DNA of 64,000 bases. Origin: Streptomyces albus subsp. albus. Its GTDB lineage: Bacteria; Actinomycetota; Actinomycetes; Streptomycetales; Streptomycetaceae. The position numbers and the translations under genes are program-made. The stretch spans positions 36,345 through 100,344 of the forward strand of contig NZ_JODR01000026.1 of NCBI RefSeq assembly GCF_000725885.1, given 5' to 3'. Of this stretch, positions 9,116 to 16,607 are shown piece after piece; within the stretch, counting starts at the first letter, position 1; each line of letters opens with the position of its first letter. The notes under the pieces were generated by a model. That model searched no databases. It was not told the DNA's origin and saw nothing but the letters and a program-made list of their open reading frames with translations.

Positions 9116-9154
9116 TCTTCCCGCCCTCCCGCGGCCGGCGGCCCACGGCCCCGG

Positions 9155-10180
9155 CTACAGCTCGACCAGCACCGCTCCGACGTGCCGTCCCTCCAGCAGT
9201 TCGGTCAACGCGCGGGGTGCCTGCTCGATTCCCTTCAGCACGGTGTACGGCACGGTCAGGGAGCCGTCGCGCAGACCGGCCGCGAACTCCTTCCGGAAGC
9301 GCGGCAGCGCGTCCCGGTGGGCGGATGCGGGCAGGCCCCGCACCGTCACTCCGCGGCTGAGCAGCGCGAAGGTGTCCAGCCGTACCGGTGGCGCGTCGCC
9401 GAGCTGGCGGGCGAGGGCACCGACGACGGCGACGCGCGCGCCGGGCCGGGCCAGCCGCAGGGCTGCTTCGAGCTGTTCGCCGCCGACATTGTCGAAGACG
9501 GCGTCGACACCGTCGGGGGCTGCCTCGCGCAACTGGTCCTCCACGGGGCCCGCGCCGCGGACGACGGCCGCGTCGTAGCCCAGTTCCTTCACCAGGGCCT
9601 CGGCCCTGCGGGGCGAGCCGCAGCTGCCGATGACACGTGCGGCACCGTACCGGCGGGCGAACTGGCCGGCGAGAGAGCCCACGCCCCCGGCGGCCCCGGA
9701 CACGAACACCGTGTCGCCTTCCCGTACCTGGGCGCCGCGTACGACGCCGAGCCAGGCCGGGAAGCCCTGACCGAGACGGGCGGCCGGGTCGGGCAGCGCC
9801 TGTGGACCCGCGGTGGGCAGACGCTCGGCTTCCCCGGCCTCGACCAGGGCGTACTCGCGCCAGCCGCGGTAGTGGTGGACCAGCTCCCCCACCGCCGGGC
9901 CGTCACCCCGGCCCGGGTCGCCGACGGCGACGACCTCGCCGAGGGCGGGGCCCCACAGCGGCTCCCCCACGGCGTACGGCGGCATGGGGAGATCGCCCTG
10001 TTCGCCGGCGTCCAGCAGCGTGCGCGTCACGGCGGTGACGCTCATCAGCCGGTTGCGGACCAGGAGTTGGCCGGGGCCGGGCGCGGGCAGCGTCGTCTCG
10101 GCGATCTCGAACGTGTCCGGGCCGGGGCCGCCCCGCGGGCGGCGGGCCAGCCGGATCTCATGGTGAGTGACGGGTCGCAC
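9155..10180 (-). CDS. Zinc-independent NADPH-dependent MDR reductase (quinone/enone reductase-like)
   Basis: 341 aa from GTG 10180, with AGGAGG about six bases upstream. The medium-chain reductase fold is clear: N-terminal substrate domain (LLVRNRLMSVTAVTRTLLDA), then the nucleotide-binding motif VFVSGAAGGVGSLAGQFARR near residue 155 and FDNVGGEQLEAAL near 235. There are no structural-zinc cysteines. Segments such as ALARQLGDAPPVRLDTF and the C-terminal GRHVGAVLVEL resemble the prostaglandin/leukotriene reductase and CurA group, which reduces enone double bonds with NADPH. It is the first gene of an operon with merR. Confidence 0.88.
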   Translation of the reverse strand: MRPVTHHEIRLARRPRGGPGPDTFEIAETTLPAPGPGQLLVRNRLMSVTAVTRTLLDAGEQGDLPMPPYAVGEPLWGPALGEVVAVGDPGRGDGPAVGELVHHYRGWREYALVEAGEAERLPTAGPQALPDPAARLGQGFPAWLGVVRGAQVREGDTVFVSGAAGGVGSLAGQFARRYGAARVIGSCGSPRRAEALVKELGYDAAVVRGAGPVEDQLREAAPDGVDAVFDNVGGEQLEAALRLARPGARVAVVGALARQLGDAPPVRLDTFALLSRGVTVRGLPASAHRDALPRFRKEFAAGLRDGSLTVPYTVLKGIEQAPRALTELLEGRHVGAVLVEL

Positions 10181-10251
10181 GGTGCCTCCTGCACGCTGGC
10201 GTCGGCACGGCTCCGGGACGGGACCCGGGCCGCGGTTCGCCGGGACCGTAG

Positions 10252-10273
10252 CCCTTGACGCGTACGTCAAGGG
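10252..10273 (-). promoter_or_regulatory. MerR-type operator, CCCTTGACG-N4-CGTCAAGGG
   Basis: Perfect 9-bp arms (10252-10260 and 10265-10273) around CGTA, about 70 bp upstream of the reductase start. The core CTTGACG...CGTCAAG is the usual architecture for MerR activators, which overlap a stretched promoter spacer; TTGACG itself can serve as the -35 element on the minus strand. The MerR regulator encoded in the same operon is the obvious ligand. Confidence 0.7.
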
Positions 10274-10354
10274 CAAGCGCCGGAGCGCAGGCGGGGCCGT
10301 GCGGCGGCGAGGCGGGACGGGCAGCCGCGGGCGCGGGGTGTGCCCGCGCAGACG

Positions 10355-10383
10355 AGCGCCCCGCCGGAAACCGGCGGGGCGCT
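10355..10383 (-). terminator. Second hairpin downstream of the chaplin gene
   Basis: A 13-bp perfect stem (AGCGCCCCGCCGG and its complement) with an AAA loop. Confidence 0.7.
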
Positions 10384-10409
10384 CAGGCGACAACGGGTGT
10401 CTCCCGCAC

Positions 10410-10440
10410 GCGGCGGAGGACCGGGCCGGTCCTCCGCCGC
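10410..10440 (-). terminator. Chaplin gene terminator
   Basis: GCGGCGGAGGACCGG (10410-10424) is mirrored by its complement at 10426-10440; the effective hairpin is about 13 bp with a small loop. It begins 14 bases beyond the chaplin stop codon. With the next hairpin it forms a tandem pair. Confidence 0.75.
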
Positions 10441-10453
10441 ACCGGAGACTGCG

Positions 10454-10690
10454 TCAGTCGTTGACGCACTTGTTGCCGAAGGCCGGGTTCAGAAGCCCGA
10501 CGATGTTGATGGAGTTGCCGCACAGGTTGATCGGGATGTGCACCGGGACCTGCAGGACGTTGCCGGAGACGATGCCCGGCGAGTTCGCCGCGCCGCCCTG
10601 GGCTCCGGCGTCGGCGAACGCGGCACTCGCGCCGCCGAGGACTGTGGTGGCTGCCAGACCGGAGGCGACAACCGCGGTACGGATGCGCAT
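10454..10690 (-). CDS. Short chaplin (amyloidogenic surface protein)
   Basis: 78 aa. A Sec signal peptide (MRIRTAVVASGLAATTVLGG then ASAAFA) is cleaved before DAGAQGG. One chaplin domain follows: NSPGIVSGNVLQVPVHIPIN, then LCGNSINIVGLLNPAFGN and KCVND. The two conserved cysteines are C57 and C75. Short chaplins are secreted, assemble into amyloid at the air-water interface and make aerial hyphae and spores hydrophobic. There is no sorting signal, so it is of the ChpE-H class. GGGAGGA precedes the start. It is monocistronic with tandem terminators. Confidence 0.95.
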   Translation of the reverse strand: MRIRTAVVASGLAATTVLGGASAAFADAGAQGGAANSPGIVSGNVLQVPVHIPINLCGNSINIVGLLNPAFGNKCVND

Positions 10691-11276
10691 AGCGATCCTC
10701 CCTTGTTCTCAGTACCAAGACGCGCACAAGGGTGCACCGCGTACGGAAGCCCGCATTCCGTCGCCACGCCCAACACGGACACACTCACCCGAACGGGGGA
10801 GTTTTCGGGGCTCGCGGCCGGACCGGCCACGCGGGGAGAACGCACAACGCGCCACCCGGGTACGGAGATCCGTTCCCCGCGGCCTGTGACGGGCCGCCCC
10901 GGGAGCGGGACCCGCCGTGTGCGCCGCCCGGCCCTCACCCGGGTCCGCCGAAGCGGCGACACGGTCCGCCCGTGGCGCCGGGCGGGGGCCGCGTCGCGGA
11001 GGAACGGCACCGCTGCCGGGGAGCCGTGCGGTACGCCCGTCCCGTCGCGGCGGCTCCTGCGGGGCGGGTCCCGCCGGCGGTCGTGGGGCCGCCGGGGAGG
11101 TGCCGTGCGGGACGCACCGGCGGGGCGGCTCCTGTGCCGGCACCCGCTCCGGGCGGCATACCGTCGGCCGTTCGGGTCGGATATGCCGTGTCCTTCATAT
11201 ATTGGTCTGGGATGCCCGGGGCGGCCGGTGACGATGAACGTGTCCTTGTTCTTCCGTGCTTCCCATGGAGGTTTCC
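10691..11276. other. Intergenic region between chaplin and a small secreted protein
   Basis: The two genes diverge, so both promoters must lie in this 586 bp. It is otherwise GC-rich without a supportable gene. An AT-richer patch (TTCATATATTGG near 11191-11202) about 80 bp before the 11277 start is the best promoter candidate for the rightward gene. Confidence 0.4.
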
Positions 11277-11498
11277 ATGCGCATGCGCACCGTCACGCGC
11301 TCCCTGGCCATCGGCCTGGCCGCCCTCGGTCTGGCCGCCGCCGGTGCCACCACGGCTTCGGCCTGCGGTGGCCACCACGAGTACAACTCGGTTCACAAGG
11401 AGGCCCACAAGAAGTGGACCTCGGTGGACGTCGACGACAACGACACCTTCATCAACGGCTCCCAGATCTTCGCGTTCGGCCCGATGCAGAACGGCTGA
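11277..11498 (+). CDS. Small secreted protein of unknown function
   Basis: 73 aa from ATG 11277, preceded by GGAGG at 11267-11271. The first ~26 residues (MRMRTVTRSLAIGLAALGLA then AAGATTASA) are a Sec signal peptide. The mature chain is only ~45 residues, begins with a cysteine (CGGHHEYNSVHKEAHKK) and ends IFAFGPMQNG. The -3 residue is Ala, not Leu/Val/Ile, so a lipoprotein is less likely than ordinary secretion. The clustered His residues might bind metal, but that is speculation. Good signal peptide, ribosome binding site and terminators support a real gene; I do not recognise the family. Confidence 0.75.
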   Translation: MRMRTVTRSLAIGLAALGLAAAGATTASACGGHHEYNSVHKEAHKKWTSVDVDDNDTFINGSQIFAFGPMQNG

Positions 11499-11534
11499 CC
11501 GAGCCCGAACGAAGGCCCGGGGGCCATCGGCGCA

Positions 11535-11593
11535 CACAGCTGACGGGCGGGGGCTCCGTCCGAACCTCCAAGGAGGAACCCCCGCCCGCTGTG
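11535..11593 (+). terminator. Large stem-loop downstream of the small secreted protein
   Basis: CACAGC and GGGCGGGGG on the left (11535-11553) pair with CCCCCGCCC and GCTGTG on the right (11579-11593), with a four-base bulge and a ~25-base apical region. Probably a terminator or a 3' protective structure. Confidence 0.5.
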
Positions 11594-11618
11594 CCGCCAC
11601 GGCCGCACGGCCTGTCCC

Positions 11619-11653
11619 GCCGCCCGGGACCGCTTCGAGCGGTCCCGGGCGGC
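11619..11653. terminator. Convergent-gene terminator, perfect 16-bp stem
   Basis: GCCGCCCGGGACCGCT (11619-11634) and its exact complement (11638-11653) with a TCG loop, between the rightward secreted-protein gene and leftward rpsN. Confidence 0.85.
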
Positions 11654-11720
11654 GCGCGTATGGCCGCGGCAGCGGCTCATCACCGGCCCGCGGCAGGCTC
11701 CGCGCGGGCTCGGGGCGGGG

Positions 11721-12026
11721 TCACCAGGAGGACTTGGTGACCCCCGGCAGGTACCCGGCGTGCGCCTGCGCGCGGAAGCGCACCCGGGACAGACCGAAGG
11801 CCCGCAGGTGGCCGCGCGGCCGGCCGTCCACACTGTCCCGGTTGCGCACACGGGTGGCGCTGGCGTCGCGGGGCTGGCGCCGCAACTCGGCCTGGGCGGC
11901 GCGCCGTTCCTCCTCCGAGGATGCGGGACTGCGCAGGATCTCCTTCAGTTCGGCCCGGCGGGCGGCGTACCGGGCGACGACCGCGCGGCGTTGCTCGTTC
12001 TTCGCGATCTTGCTCTTCTTCGCCAT
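11721..12026 (-). CDS. rpsN: 30S ribosomal protein S14, zinc-independent paralogue
   Basis: 101 aa. [20 protein letters not shown] and the C-terminal [17 protein letters not shown], then [16 protein letters not shown] identify the long form of S14. It contains no cysteine, so it is the C-minus type that replaces zinc-binding S14 when zinc is scarce. Its ATG overlaps the rpmB TGA by one base (TGATG), implying translational coupling. Expression should follow the divergent Zur-controlled promoter at 12293-12307. Confidence 0.95.
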   Translation of the reverse strand: MAKKSKIAKNEQRRAVVARYAARRAELKEILRSPASSEEERRAAQAELRRQPRDASATRVRNRDSVDGRPRGHLRAFGLSRVRFRAQAHAGYLPGVTKSSW

Positions 12027-12262
12027 CAGACCCGTCCTCCCGCGGCGCGGATGCGCGCCACCGCGGCCTCGATGCCGATGACGTCGACGGTCTTGATCCC
12101 CTTCGCGCTCAGGGTGAGCCGGACGTGCCGGCCCTCGCTGGGCAGCCAGTAGCGCCTGCGCTGGATGTTCGGGTCGAACCGGCGGGAGCTGCGCCGGTGC
12201 GAGTGGGAGACGGTTTTCCCGAAGCGCGGTTGCGCCCCGGTGAGCTGGCAGTGGGCGGACAC
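12026..12262 (-). CDS. rpmB: 50S ribosomal protein L28, zinc-independent paralogue
   Basis: 78 aa. [40 protein letters not shown] and [18 protein letters not shown] are diagnostic of L28. The zinc-binding CxxC of the normal form is reduced to CQLTG, so this is the C-minus version. The start is GTG 12262 with GAGAGGTAGG upstream. First gene of a two-gene rpmB-rpsN operon reading away from the Zur box and divergent from rpmG. Confidence 0.95.
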   Translation of the reverse strand: MSAHCQLTGAQPRFGKTVSHSHRRSSRRFDPNIQRRRYWLPSEGRHVRLTLSAKGIKTVDVIGIEAAVARIRAAGGRV

Positions 12263-12292
12263 GGGTGTTACCTACCTCTCGCGGACTCCAGT

Positions 12293-12307
12293 TGGAAATG
12301 ATTTCCA
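12293..12307. promoter_or_regulatory. Zur box, perfect palindrome TGGAAATGATTTCCA
   Basis: A 7-1-7 perfect palindrome in the 65-bp gap between divergent rpmB and rpmG. It matches the actinobacterial Zur consensus (TGaaAATGATTTtCA type) and sits where it would cover both promoters. When zinc is plentiful, Zur should repress all the C-minus ribosomal genes on both sides. AT-rich sequence (ATTAACAATATAGT) to its right probably includes the rpmG -10 element. Confidence 0.9.
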
Positions 12308-12327
12308 TTAACAATATAGTGGCCGCC

Positions 12328-12492
12328 ATGGCTCGCAACGACATCCGCCCCCTGATCAAGCTCCGCTCCACGGCGGGCACCGGCTACACCTACGTGACCC
12401 GCAAGAACCGGCGGAACGACCCGGACCGGCTCACCCTGCGCAAATACGACCCCCGCGCCCGCCGCCACGTCACCTTCCGCGAAGAGCGCTGA
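12328..12492 (+). CDS. rpmG: 50S ribosomal protein L33, zinc-independent paralogue
   Basis: 54 aa from ATG 12328. [40 protein letters not shown] and [12 protein letters not shown] identify L33, and the absence of cysteine marks the C-minus form. The frame is open a further 21 codons upstream, but L33 starts at this Met. First gene of a rightward run rpmG-rpmE-CobW-like-rpsR under the Zur box. Confidence 0.95.
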   Translation: MARNDIRPLIKLRSTAGTGYTYVTRKNRRNDPDRLTLRKYDPRARRHVTFREER

Positions 12493-12515
12493 GGCGAGAC
12501 AGGGAGAAGCACGCC

Positions 12516-12773
12516 ATGAAGCCCGGAATCCACCCCCCGTACGGCCCCGTCGTCTTCCGCGACAAGAGCGCCGGTTTCGCCTTCCTGACCCGCTCGACGC
12601 TCAGCAGTGAGCAGACCGTCGAATGGGAGGACGGCAACACCTATCCCCTGGTCGACGTGGAGATCTCCTCCCACAGCCACCCCTTCTACACGGGCACGGC
12701 CCGCGTCGTGGACAGCGCCGGACGCGTGGAGCGGTTCGAGCGGCGCTACGGCAGGGACGGAGGACGCCGATGA
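12516..12773 (+). CDS. rpmE2: 50S ribosomal protein L31 type B (zinc-independent)
   Basis: 85 aa. [49 protein letters not shown] and [19 protein letters not shown] are the type B L31 signature; type A L31 would carry cysteines near the N-terminus. It lies 23 bp after rpmG, and its TGA overlaps the next gene in ATGA. Confidence 0.95.
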   Translation: MKPGIHPPYGPVVFRDKSAGFAFLTRSTLSSEQTVEWEDGNTYPLVDVEISSHSHPFYTGTARVVDSAGRVERFERRYGRDGGRR

Positions 12774-13921
12774 CGGACGCCGATCCGTCGCTGCCGCTCG
12801 TCCTGGTGGCGGGGATGCACGCCGAGGCCCGCAGGCGCGTCGTCACCTGGCTGCTGCGCACCGTGCCGGGCAGCATCTCCCTCCACCACGATCTGGGGAC
12901 CGCCGTACCCGGCACCGTGACCCGCGTCGTACGCGACCGCAGCGGCACGCTCGACGTCGGCCGCGCCCCGCTCGTCAACGACTGCGCCTGCTGCGCGCTG
13001 CGCGAGGACCTCGTGCCCGAAGTGGCGCGGCTGGCCGGTTCGGCACGGCTGGCCGTGGTCGAACTGTGGGACTCCGTCGAGCCGAAGGCCATGGCCGAGG
13101 TCGTCGCCGCCCACGGCGGGGACGGGATCACGGTGAGCAACGTGATCACCGCGGTCGAACCCGCCCTCGTACTGCCCAGCCTCGCGGGCGGCGACGACCT
13201 CAGCGAGGCGGGGCTGGCCGCCGCGCCCACCGACCGGCGCACGGTCGCCGACACCTTCGCCCGGCAACTGGAGTACGCACCGGTCCTCGCCCTCGTCGAC
13301 GAGCAGGAGGCCGACGACGAGGACCGCGCACTGCTCCGGCAACTCCATCCGACCGCCCGTCACATTCCGCTGGGCGACGCGGAGCTGGCCCGTGCCGTCT
13401 TCGCCGGCTTCGACGTGGAGGCGGCAGCCGCGGCACAGCACCCGGCGTGCGCGCTGCTGCCCCAGGAGGCCGACGAAGCGGGCGTGGCCACCCTCGTCTG
13501 GCGCGGCGAACGCCCCTTCCACCCCGAACGGCTCTACCAGGCGCTGGAGGACCTGGCCTGTGCGGCGGCGCGCAGCCGGGGCCGGTTCTGGCTGGCCGAC
13601 CGGCCCGACACCCTGCTGTCCTGGGACGCCGCCGGCGGCGCACTGTGCGTGGAGGAGTCCGGGCCCTGGCTCGCCGCCCTGCCCGACGCCGCCTGGGAAC
13701 TGATGCCGCCCGTGCGCCGGGCCGCCGCCGCCCTGGACTGGCACCCGGAACACGGCGACCGCGGCCAGCACCTGGTCTTCACCTCGCCCGGACTGGACCG
13801 CGAGGGGCTGACCCGGCTGCTGGAGGACTGTCTGCTCACGGACGCCGAGTACGCCGCCGGGCCCGAGGGGTGGAAACGGTTCCCGGCCGCCTTCGACGCC
13901 CTGCTGGCGCCCGCCCCCTGA
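12770..13921 (+). CDS. CobW/COG0523-like protein lacking the P-loop
   Basis: 383 aa from ATG 12770, overlapping the rpmE2 stop (ATGA). The protein carries the COG0523 CxCC-like motif ([20 protein letters not shown], residues ~60-80), the hallmark of zinc/cobalt-handling CobW proteins, and a CobW C-terminal-type domain ([13 protein letters not shown] onward). However, where the family has a GxxGxGKT Walker A it has [15 protein letters not shown], and no TKxD guanine motif is evident ([13 protein letters not shown]). It is therefore probably not a GTPase, or binds nucleotide differently. Its place inside the Zur island suggests a role in zinc allocation during zinc starvation. Confidence 0.85.
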   Translation: MTDADPSLPLVLVAGMHAEARRRVVTWLLRTVPGSISLHHDLGTAVPGTVTRVVRDRSGTLDVGRAPLVNDCACCALREDLVPEVARLAGSARLAVVELWDSVEPKAMAEVVAAHGGDGITVSNVITAVEPALVLPSLAGGDDLSEAGLAAAPTDRRTVADTFARQLEYAPVLALVDEQEADDEDRALLRQLHPTARHIPLGDAELARAVFAGFDVEAAAAAQHPACALLPQEADEAGVATLVWRGERPFHPERLYQALEDLACAAARSRGRFWLADRPDTLLSWDAAGGALCVEESGPWLAALPDAAWELMPPVRRAAAALDWHPEHGDRGQHLVFTSPGLDREGLTRLLEDCLLTDAEYAAGPEGWKRFPAAFDALLAPAP

Positions 13922-13985
13922 CGGCGCGCCACCCACCGCCGGGCTCCCGTCCGGCCCCGACGCAATCACCGAGAACGGAGGATCC

Positions 13986-14222
13986 ATGCCCCGCCGCAGC
14001 GCCGACCGCAAGCCGCCCCGGCCCCGGCCCAACCCGCTGGACGCCGCGGGTATCACGTACATCGACTACAAGGACACCGAACTCCTGCGGAAGTTCATCT
14101 CCGACCGCGGCAAGATCCGCAGCCGCCGCGTCACCCGTGTCACCGCGCAGCAGCAGCGCCGGCTGGCGGCGGCCATCAAGAACGCCCGCGAGATGGCCCT
14201 GCTGCCCTACGCCGGCCGCTGA
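13986..14222 (+). CDS. rpsR: 30S ribosomal protein S18, zinc-independent paralogue
   Basis: 78 aa. [40 protein letters not shown] and [20 protein letters not shown] are conserved S18 sequence. No cysteine is present. GGAGGATCC precedes ATG 13986. Last gene of the rightward Zur-controlled run, 64 bp after the CobW-like gene. Confidence 0.95.
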   Translation: MPRRSADRKPPRPRPNPLDAAGITYIDYKDTELLRKFISDRGKIRSRRVTRVTAQQQRRLAAAIKNAREMALLPYAGR

Positions 14223-14226
14223 CCCT

Positions 14227-14256
14227 GGCCGGGCCCCCGAGGGGCGGGTCCCGGCC
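14227..14256 (+). terminator. Hairpin after rpsR
   Basis: GGCCGGG (14227-14233) pairs with CCCGGCC (14250-14256), and inner CCCC/GGGG bases extend the stem. It ends the Zur operon five bases past the stop. Confidence 0.6.
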
Positions 14257-14573
14257 GTCCCCGGCGCCGCCCCCGGACGTGCTGCGCGACGGCGGCCCCG
14301 CGAACGCTTGGCGATCGCGGTGGCGTACCGGGGGGGCTGCGCGGCCGGACGCCGTCACGGCCGTGGTGACGGGCGGCGCCGGCGGGTTCCGTCCGGCAGC
14401 GGCTCGCCATCGAGGAGCGCGTCCAGGATGGCCGGGGACGAGCGTCCGCGCTCCAGCGCCCGGGAGCCGGCCTGCGGCGTTCCCGGTGCGCGGCTGGTGG
14501 AGCCGCCCCGGTGCCGCGCACGCCCGAAGAGCATCGCGCCGGCGGGCATGCGCTCCCCCGCGGTGGGCCGGCT

Positions 14574-14782
14574 CTGCTTCAAGGTGCGCCCAACGGCACC
14601 GACCCCGGTGACTGGCCGGACGAGCGGATCCGGGACCAGCCGGACGCCCGGCTCGCGGCGCACGGCGCCCCGCGGCTGTGCCGGGGCCGGTGACCGAGAA
14701 GTCGGTGCTGCCGCTGCGCGCCGCGGTGAGGGAACCCCTGCGCCACGGCCGGGTCCTGGTCGCCGCGGCCGGGCCGGCGTAG
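14574..14782 (+). pseudogene. pobA: Frameshifted fragment of a 4-hydroxybenzoate 3-monooxygenase (PobA)-like flavoprotein
   Basis: Two adjacent frames read as consecutive parts of one PobA-like protein. Frame one (14574-14693) gives LLQGAPNGTDPGDWPDERIR then DARLAAHGAPRL before a stop. Frame two (from 14690) gives VTEKSVLPLRAAVREPLRHG then RVLVAAAGPA before a stop at 14782. In PobA these correspond to YYxQ...WxDERxWxELxxRL and then GPxxEKSxxPLRSFVxEPMxHGRLFLAGDAAHIVPP. The flavin GDAAH motif is already corrupted to AAAGPA. The flanks show no further similarity, so the ~390-aa gene survives only as a ~70-codon scar. Identified by eye. Confidence 0.6.
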
Positions 14783-14883
14783 AACTACACGGGAGCACCG
14801 CTCGCGGACGCGGGGTAGCGGCCCTCGTGCGGGGTACCGCGTGGCGGGACAGCCCCGCCCCCAGCGGCACGAAGGAGCCGACC

Positions 14884-15276
14884 ATGAGGTACGACGAGTT
14901 CCTGGCCCAGGTACGCGAGCGCGGCGAGTACCGCGACCAGCAGGAGGCCGAACAGGTCACCCGGGCGGTGCTGGGCGTGCTCGCCACCCGCATCACCCCC
15001 GTCAAGGCGCAGGAGCTGGCCGCCCAGCTGCCCGGCCCGCTGGGGCCGGCCGTCGCCGAGGCCGGGGAGGAGGCGCCGGAGACCTTCGGTGTCTCCCAGT
15101 TCTGCGAGCGTGTCGCCGAACAGACCGGGGCCCGTCCCCGGACCGCCGAGTGGGACGCCAGCGCGGTGCTCTCCACGCTGGCCGACGCGGTCTCGGGCGG
15201 GGAACTGAACCAGCTGATCAGCCAGTTGCCGAGCGGTTACGCCACGCTCTTCGGCAAGGCGGAACTCAGCCGCTGA
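14884..15276 (+). CDS. DUF2267 protein
   Basis: 130 aa. MRYDEFLAQVRERGEYRDQQ, EAEQVTRAVLGVLATRITPV and QELAAQLPGPLGPAVAEAGE are typical of DUF2267, an all-helical family common in actinobacteria and often found near stress-related genes. A second helical half (QFCERVAEQTGARPRTAEWD, then LNQLISQLPSGYATLFG) repeats the same pattern. GGAGCCGACC precedes ATG 14884. Function unknown; cytoplasmic by absence of signal or membrane segments. Confidence 0.88.
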   Translation: MRYDEFLAQVRERGEYRDQQEAEQVTRAVLGVLATRITPVKAQELAAQLPGPLGPAVAEAGEEAPETFGVSQFCERVAEQTGARPRTAEWDASAVLSTLADAVSGGELNQLISQLPSGYATLFGKAELSR

Positions 15277-15288
15277 CGACCTCGGTGT

Positions 15289-15321
15289 GTGGCCCGCCCG
15301 CCGTTGACGGGGGCGGGCCAC
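15289..15321. terminator. Terminator between convergent DUF2267 and DUF2505 genes
   Basis: GTGGCCCGCCC (15289-15299) and its exact complement (15311-15321) with an 11-base loop. Confidence 0.8.
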
Positions 15322-15353
15322 CGGCCTGTCCGGAGGGAACGCCGGTGTCGGGC

Positions 15354-15770
15354 CTACGACCGGTAGCGGCGGTGCAGAGTGCCGAGCGCGTGGTCGAGGG
15401 CGGCGCGGAGCCGCGGGTCGTCCGGGCCGCCCGTCTCCACGGTGACCGTGACCCGCACATCGCCGGGGGCCGCGTCGGTGACGTAGAGCCTGCCGCGGTG
15501 GCCGCCCGGGCCGAGGGTGCGCCAGACGGCGGCGCGGCCGGCCGGGTCCGTGGCCACCCGCACCTCGGCCACCCGGCGTACTCCCCCGACATCGGCAGCC
15601 ACCCGCAGCCGGGCGTCTCCGTCGGGGACGTCACCGGTCTGCGTGGGTCCGACAGGTTCGGCGCCGGTCACCTCGCTCACATGCTCGGGCAGCCGTGCCG
15701 TCTCGCTCAGCCGCGCGAACAGGGCGTCGGGGTCGGCGGTCAGCGTGGTGGTCAGTTCGTAGCGCGCCAT
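15354..15770 (-). CDS. DUF2505 / SRPBCC-fold protein
   Basis: 138 aa from ATG 15770. MARYELTTTLTADPDALFAR, LSETARLPEHVSEVTGAEPV and the alternating beta-strand pattern that follows (DARLRVAADVGGVRRVAEVR) fit the DUF2505 branch of the helix-grip SRPBCC superfamily, which binds hydrophobic ligands. The C-terminal helix is PRLRAALDHALGTLHRRY. Role unknown. It is upstream of no other gene in its orientation, and the MarR gene to its right reads the same way with 92 bp between. Confidence 0.78.
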   Translation of the reverse strand: MARYELTTTLTADPDALFARLSETARLPEHVSEVTGAEPVGPTQTGDVPDGDARLRVAADVGGVRRVAEVRVATDPAGRAAVWRTLGPGGHRGRLYVTDAAPGDVRVTVTVETGGPDDPRLRAALDHALGTLHRRYRS

Positions 15771-15862
15771 CGCGGCTGTGCTCCTCGGCGCTCGACGGCA
15801 ACTGCCCCCGTCCACCAGCACACCACATCCTCTCCCGGCGGGCGCGGCGGCGGGCGGGAGTC

Positions 15863-16360
15863 TCAGGCCGTGCGGTCGATGTCGCCGAGGGAGGGCAGCC
15901 GCCGCAGCGGAGCGGTGTCCTCGGTCGCGTCGCGGAAGGCCCGCAGCCCTTCGTACAGCACGGAACGGGCCCGCGGTGGCATGGCCGCCAGGGTCGCCGT
16001 GAGCGCTTCCTCGCGGCGCAGCCGCAGGTCGCGCAGGTATTTGCGCCCCTGGTGGGTGAGGTGGAGTTCCAGCTCGCGGCGGCTGACGGGGCTGGGCAGG
16101 CGTTCCAGGAAGCCGAGCGCCTGGAGGCGGTCGCACAGGCGGCTCACGGAGGAGGGCGCCGAGCCCAGCAGCTCCCCCAGTGTGCGCAGGTTCATCCCCT
16201 CGTCACGGTCGAGACAGTAGAGGACCCGCAGCTGGGAGGAGGAGACGGGGGAGGTGGAGACCGCGTCCCGGCCGTGCTCCCACAGGACCTCCAGCAACTC
16301 GATGACCTCGCCGGCCGTCCCGGCTGCCTCGTGGGAGGTCGACGTCACGTTCCACTCCAC
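15863..16360 (-). CDS. MarR-family transcriptional regulator
   Basis: 165 aa from GTG 16360 (reads VEWNVTSTSHEAAG); an in-frame ATG at 16390 is possible but has weaker ribosome-binding context. The winged helix is clear: SSSQLRVLYCLDRDEGMNLR, TLGELLGSAPSSVSRLCDRL and QALGFLERLPSPVSRRELEL, followed by LTHQGRKYLRDLRLRREEAL. It is divergent from the SpoIIE-type phosphatase at 16608, and the shared spacer holds a CATTC-N3-GAATG palindrome that could be its operator. Confidence 0.87.
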   Translation of the reverse strand: MEWNVTSTSHEAAGTAGEVIELLEVLWEHGRDAVSTSPVSSSQLRVLYCLDRDEGMNLRTLGELLGSAPSSVSRLCDRLQALGFLERLPSPVSRRELELHLTHQGRKYLRDLRLRREEALTATLAAMPPRARSVLYEGLRAFRDATEDTAPLRRLPSLGDIDRTA

Positions 16361-16524
16361 ATTTCCGGCACTCTCGCCGCCCGGCATCACGGGGCTTCGT
16401 CGTCACCTGCTCGTCGTCAGGGAAGGGGCAGGGGCAGCTTATCGCCCCGGGTGCCCCTTCGACAGACCCGCACCGGCAGCCGCAGGCCAGGTCACGGGCC
16501 GTGCGTGTGTCCGGCATCTGTTGT

Positions 16525-16537
16525 CATTCAGCGAATG
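16525..16537. promoter_or_regulatory. CATTC-N3-GAATG palindrome, candidate MarR operator
   Basis: Perfect 5-bp arms (16525-16529 and 16533-16537) in the AT-richest part of the spacer between marR and the phosphatase gene, next to a GATAATGT sequence that could be a -10 element. Confidence 0.35.
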
Positions 16538-16607
16538 TTGCAGTGCGACGATAATGTACTGGTCTGGCCGCAGGGCAAGCAGTGCCCCCTGCCCGGCCGT
16601 CGTACGG

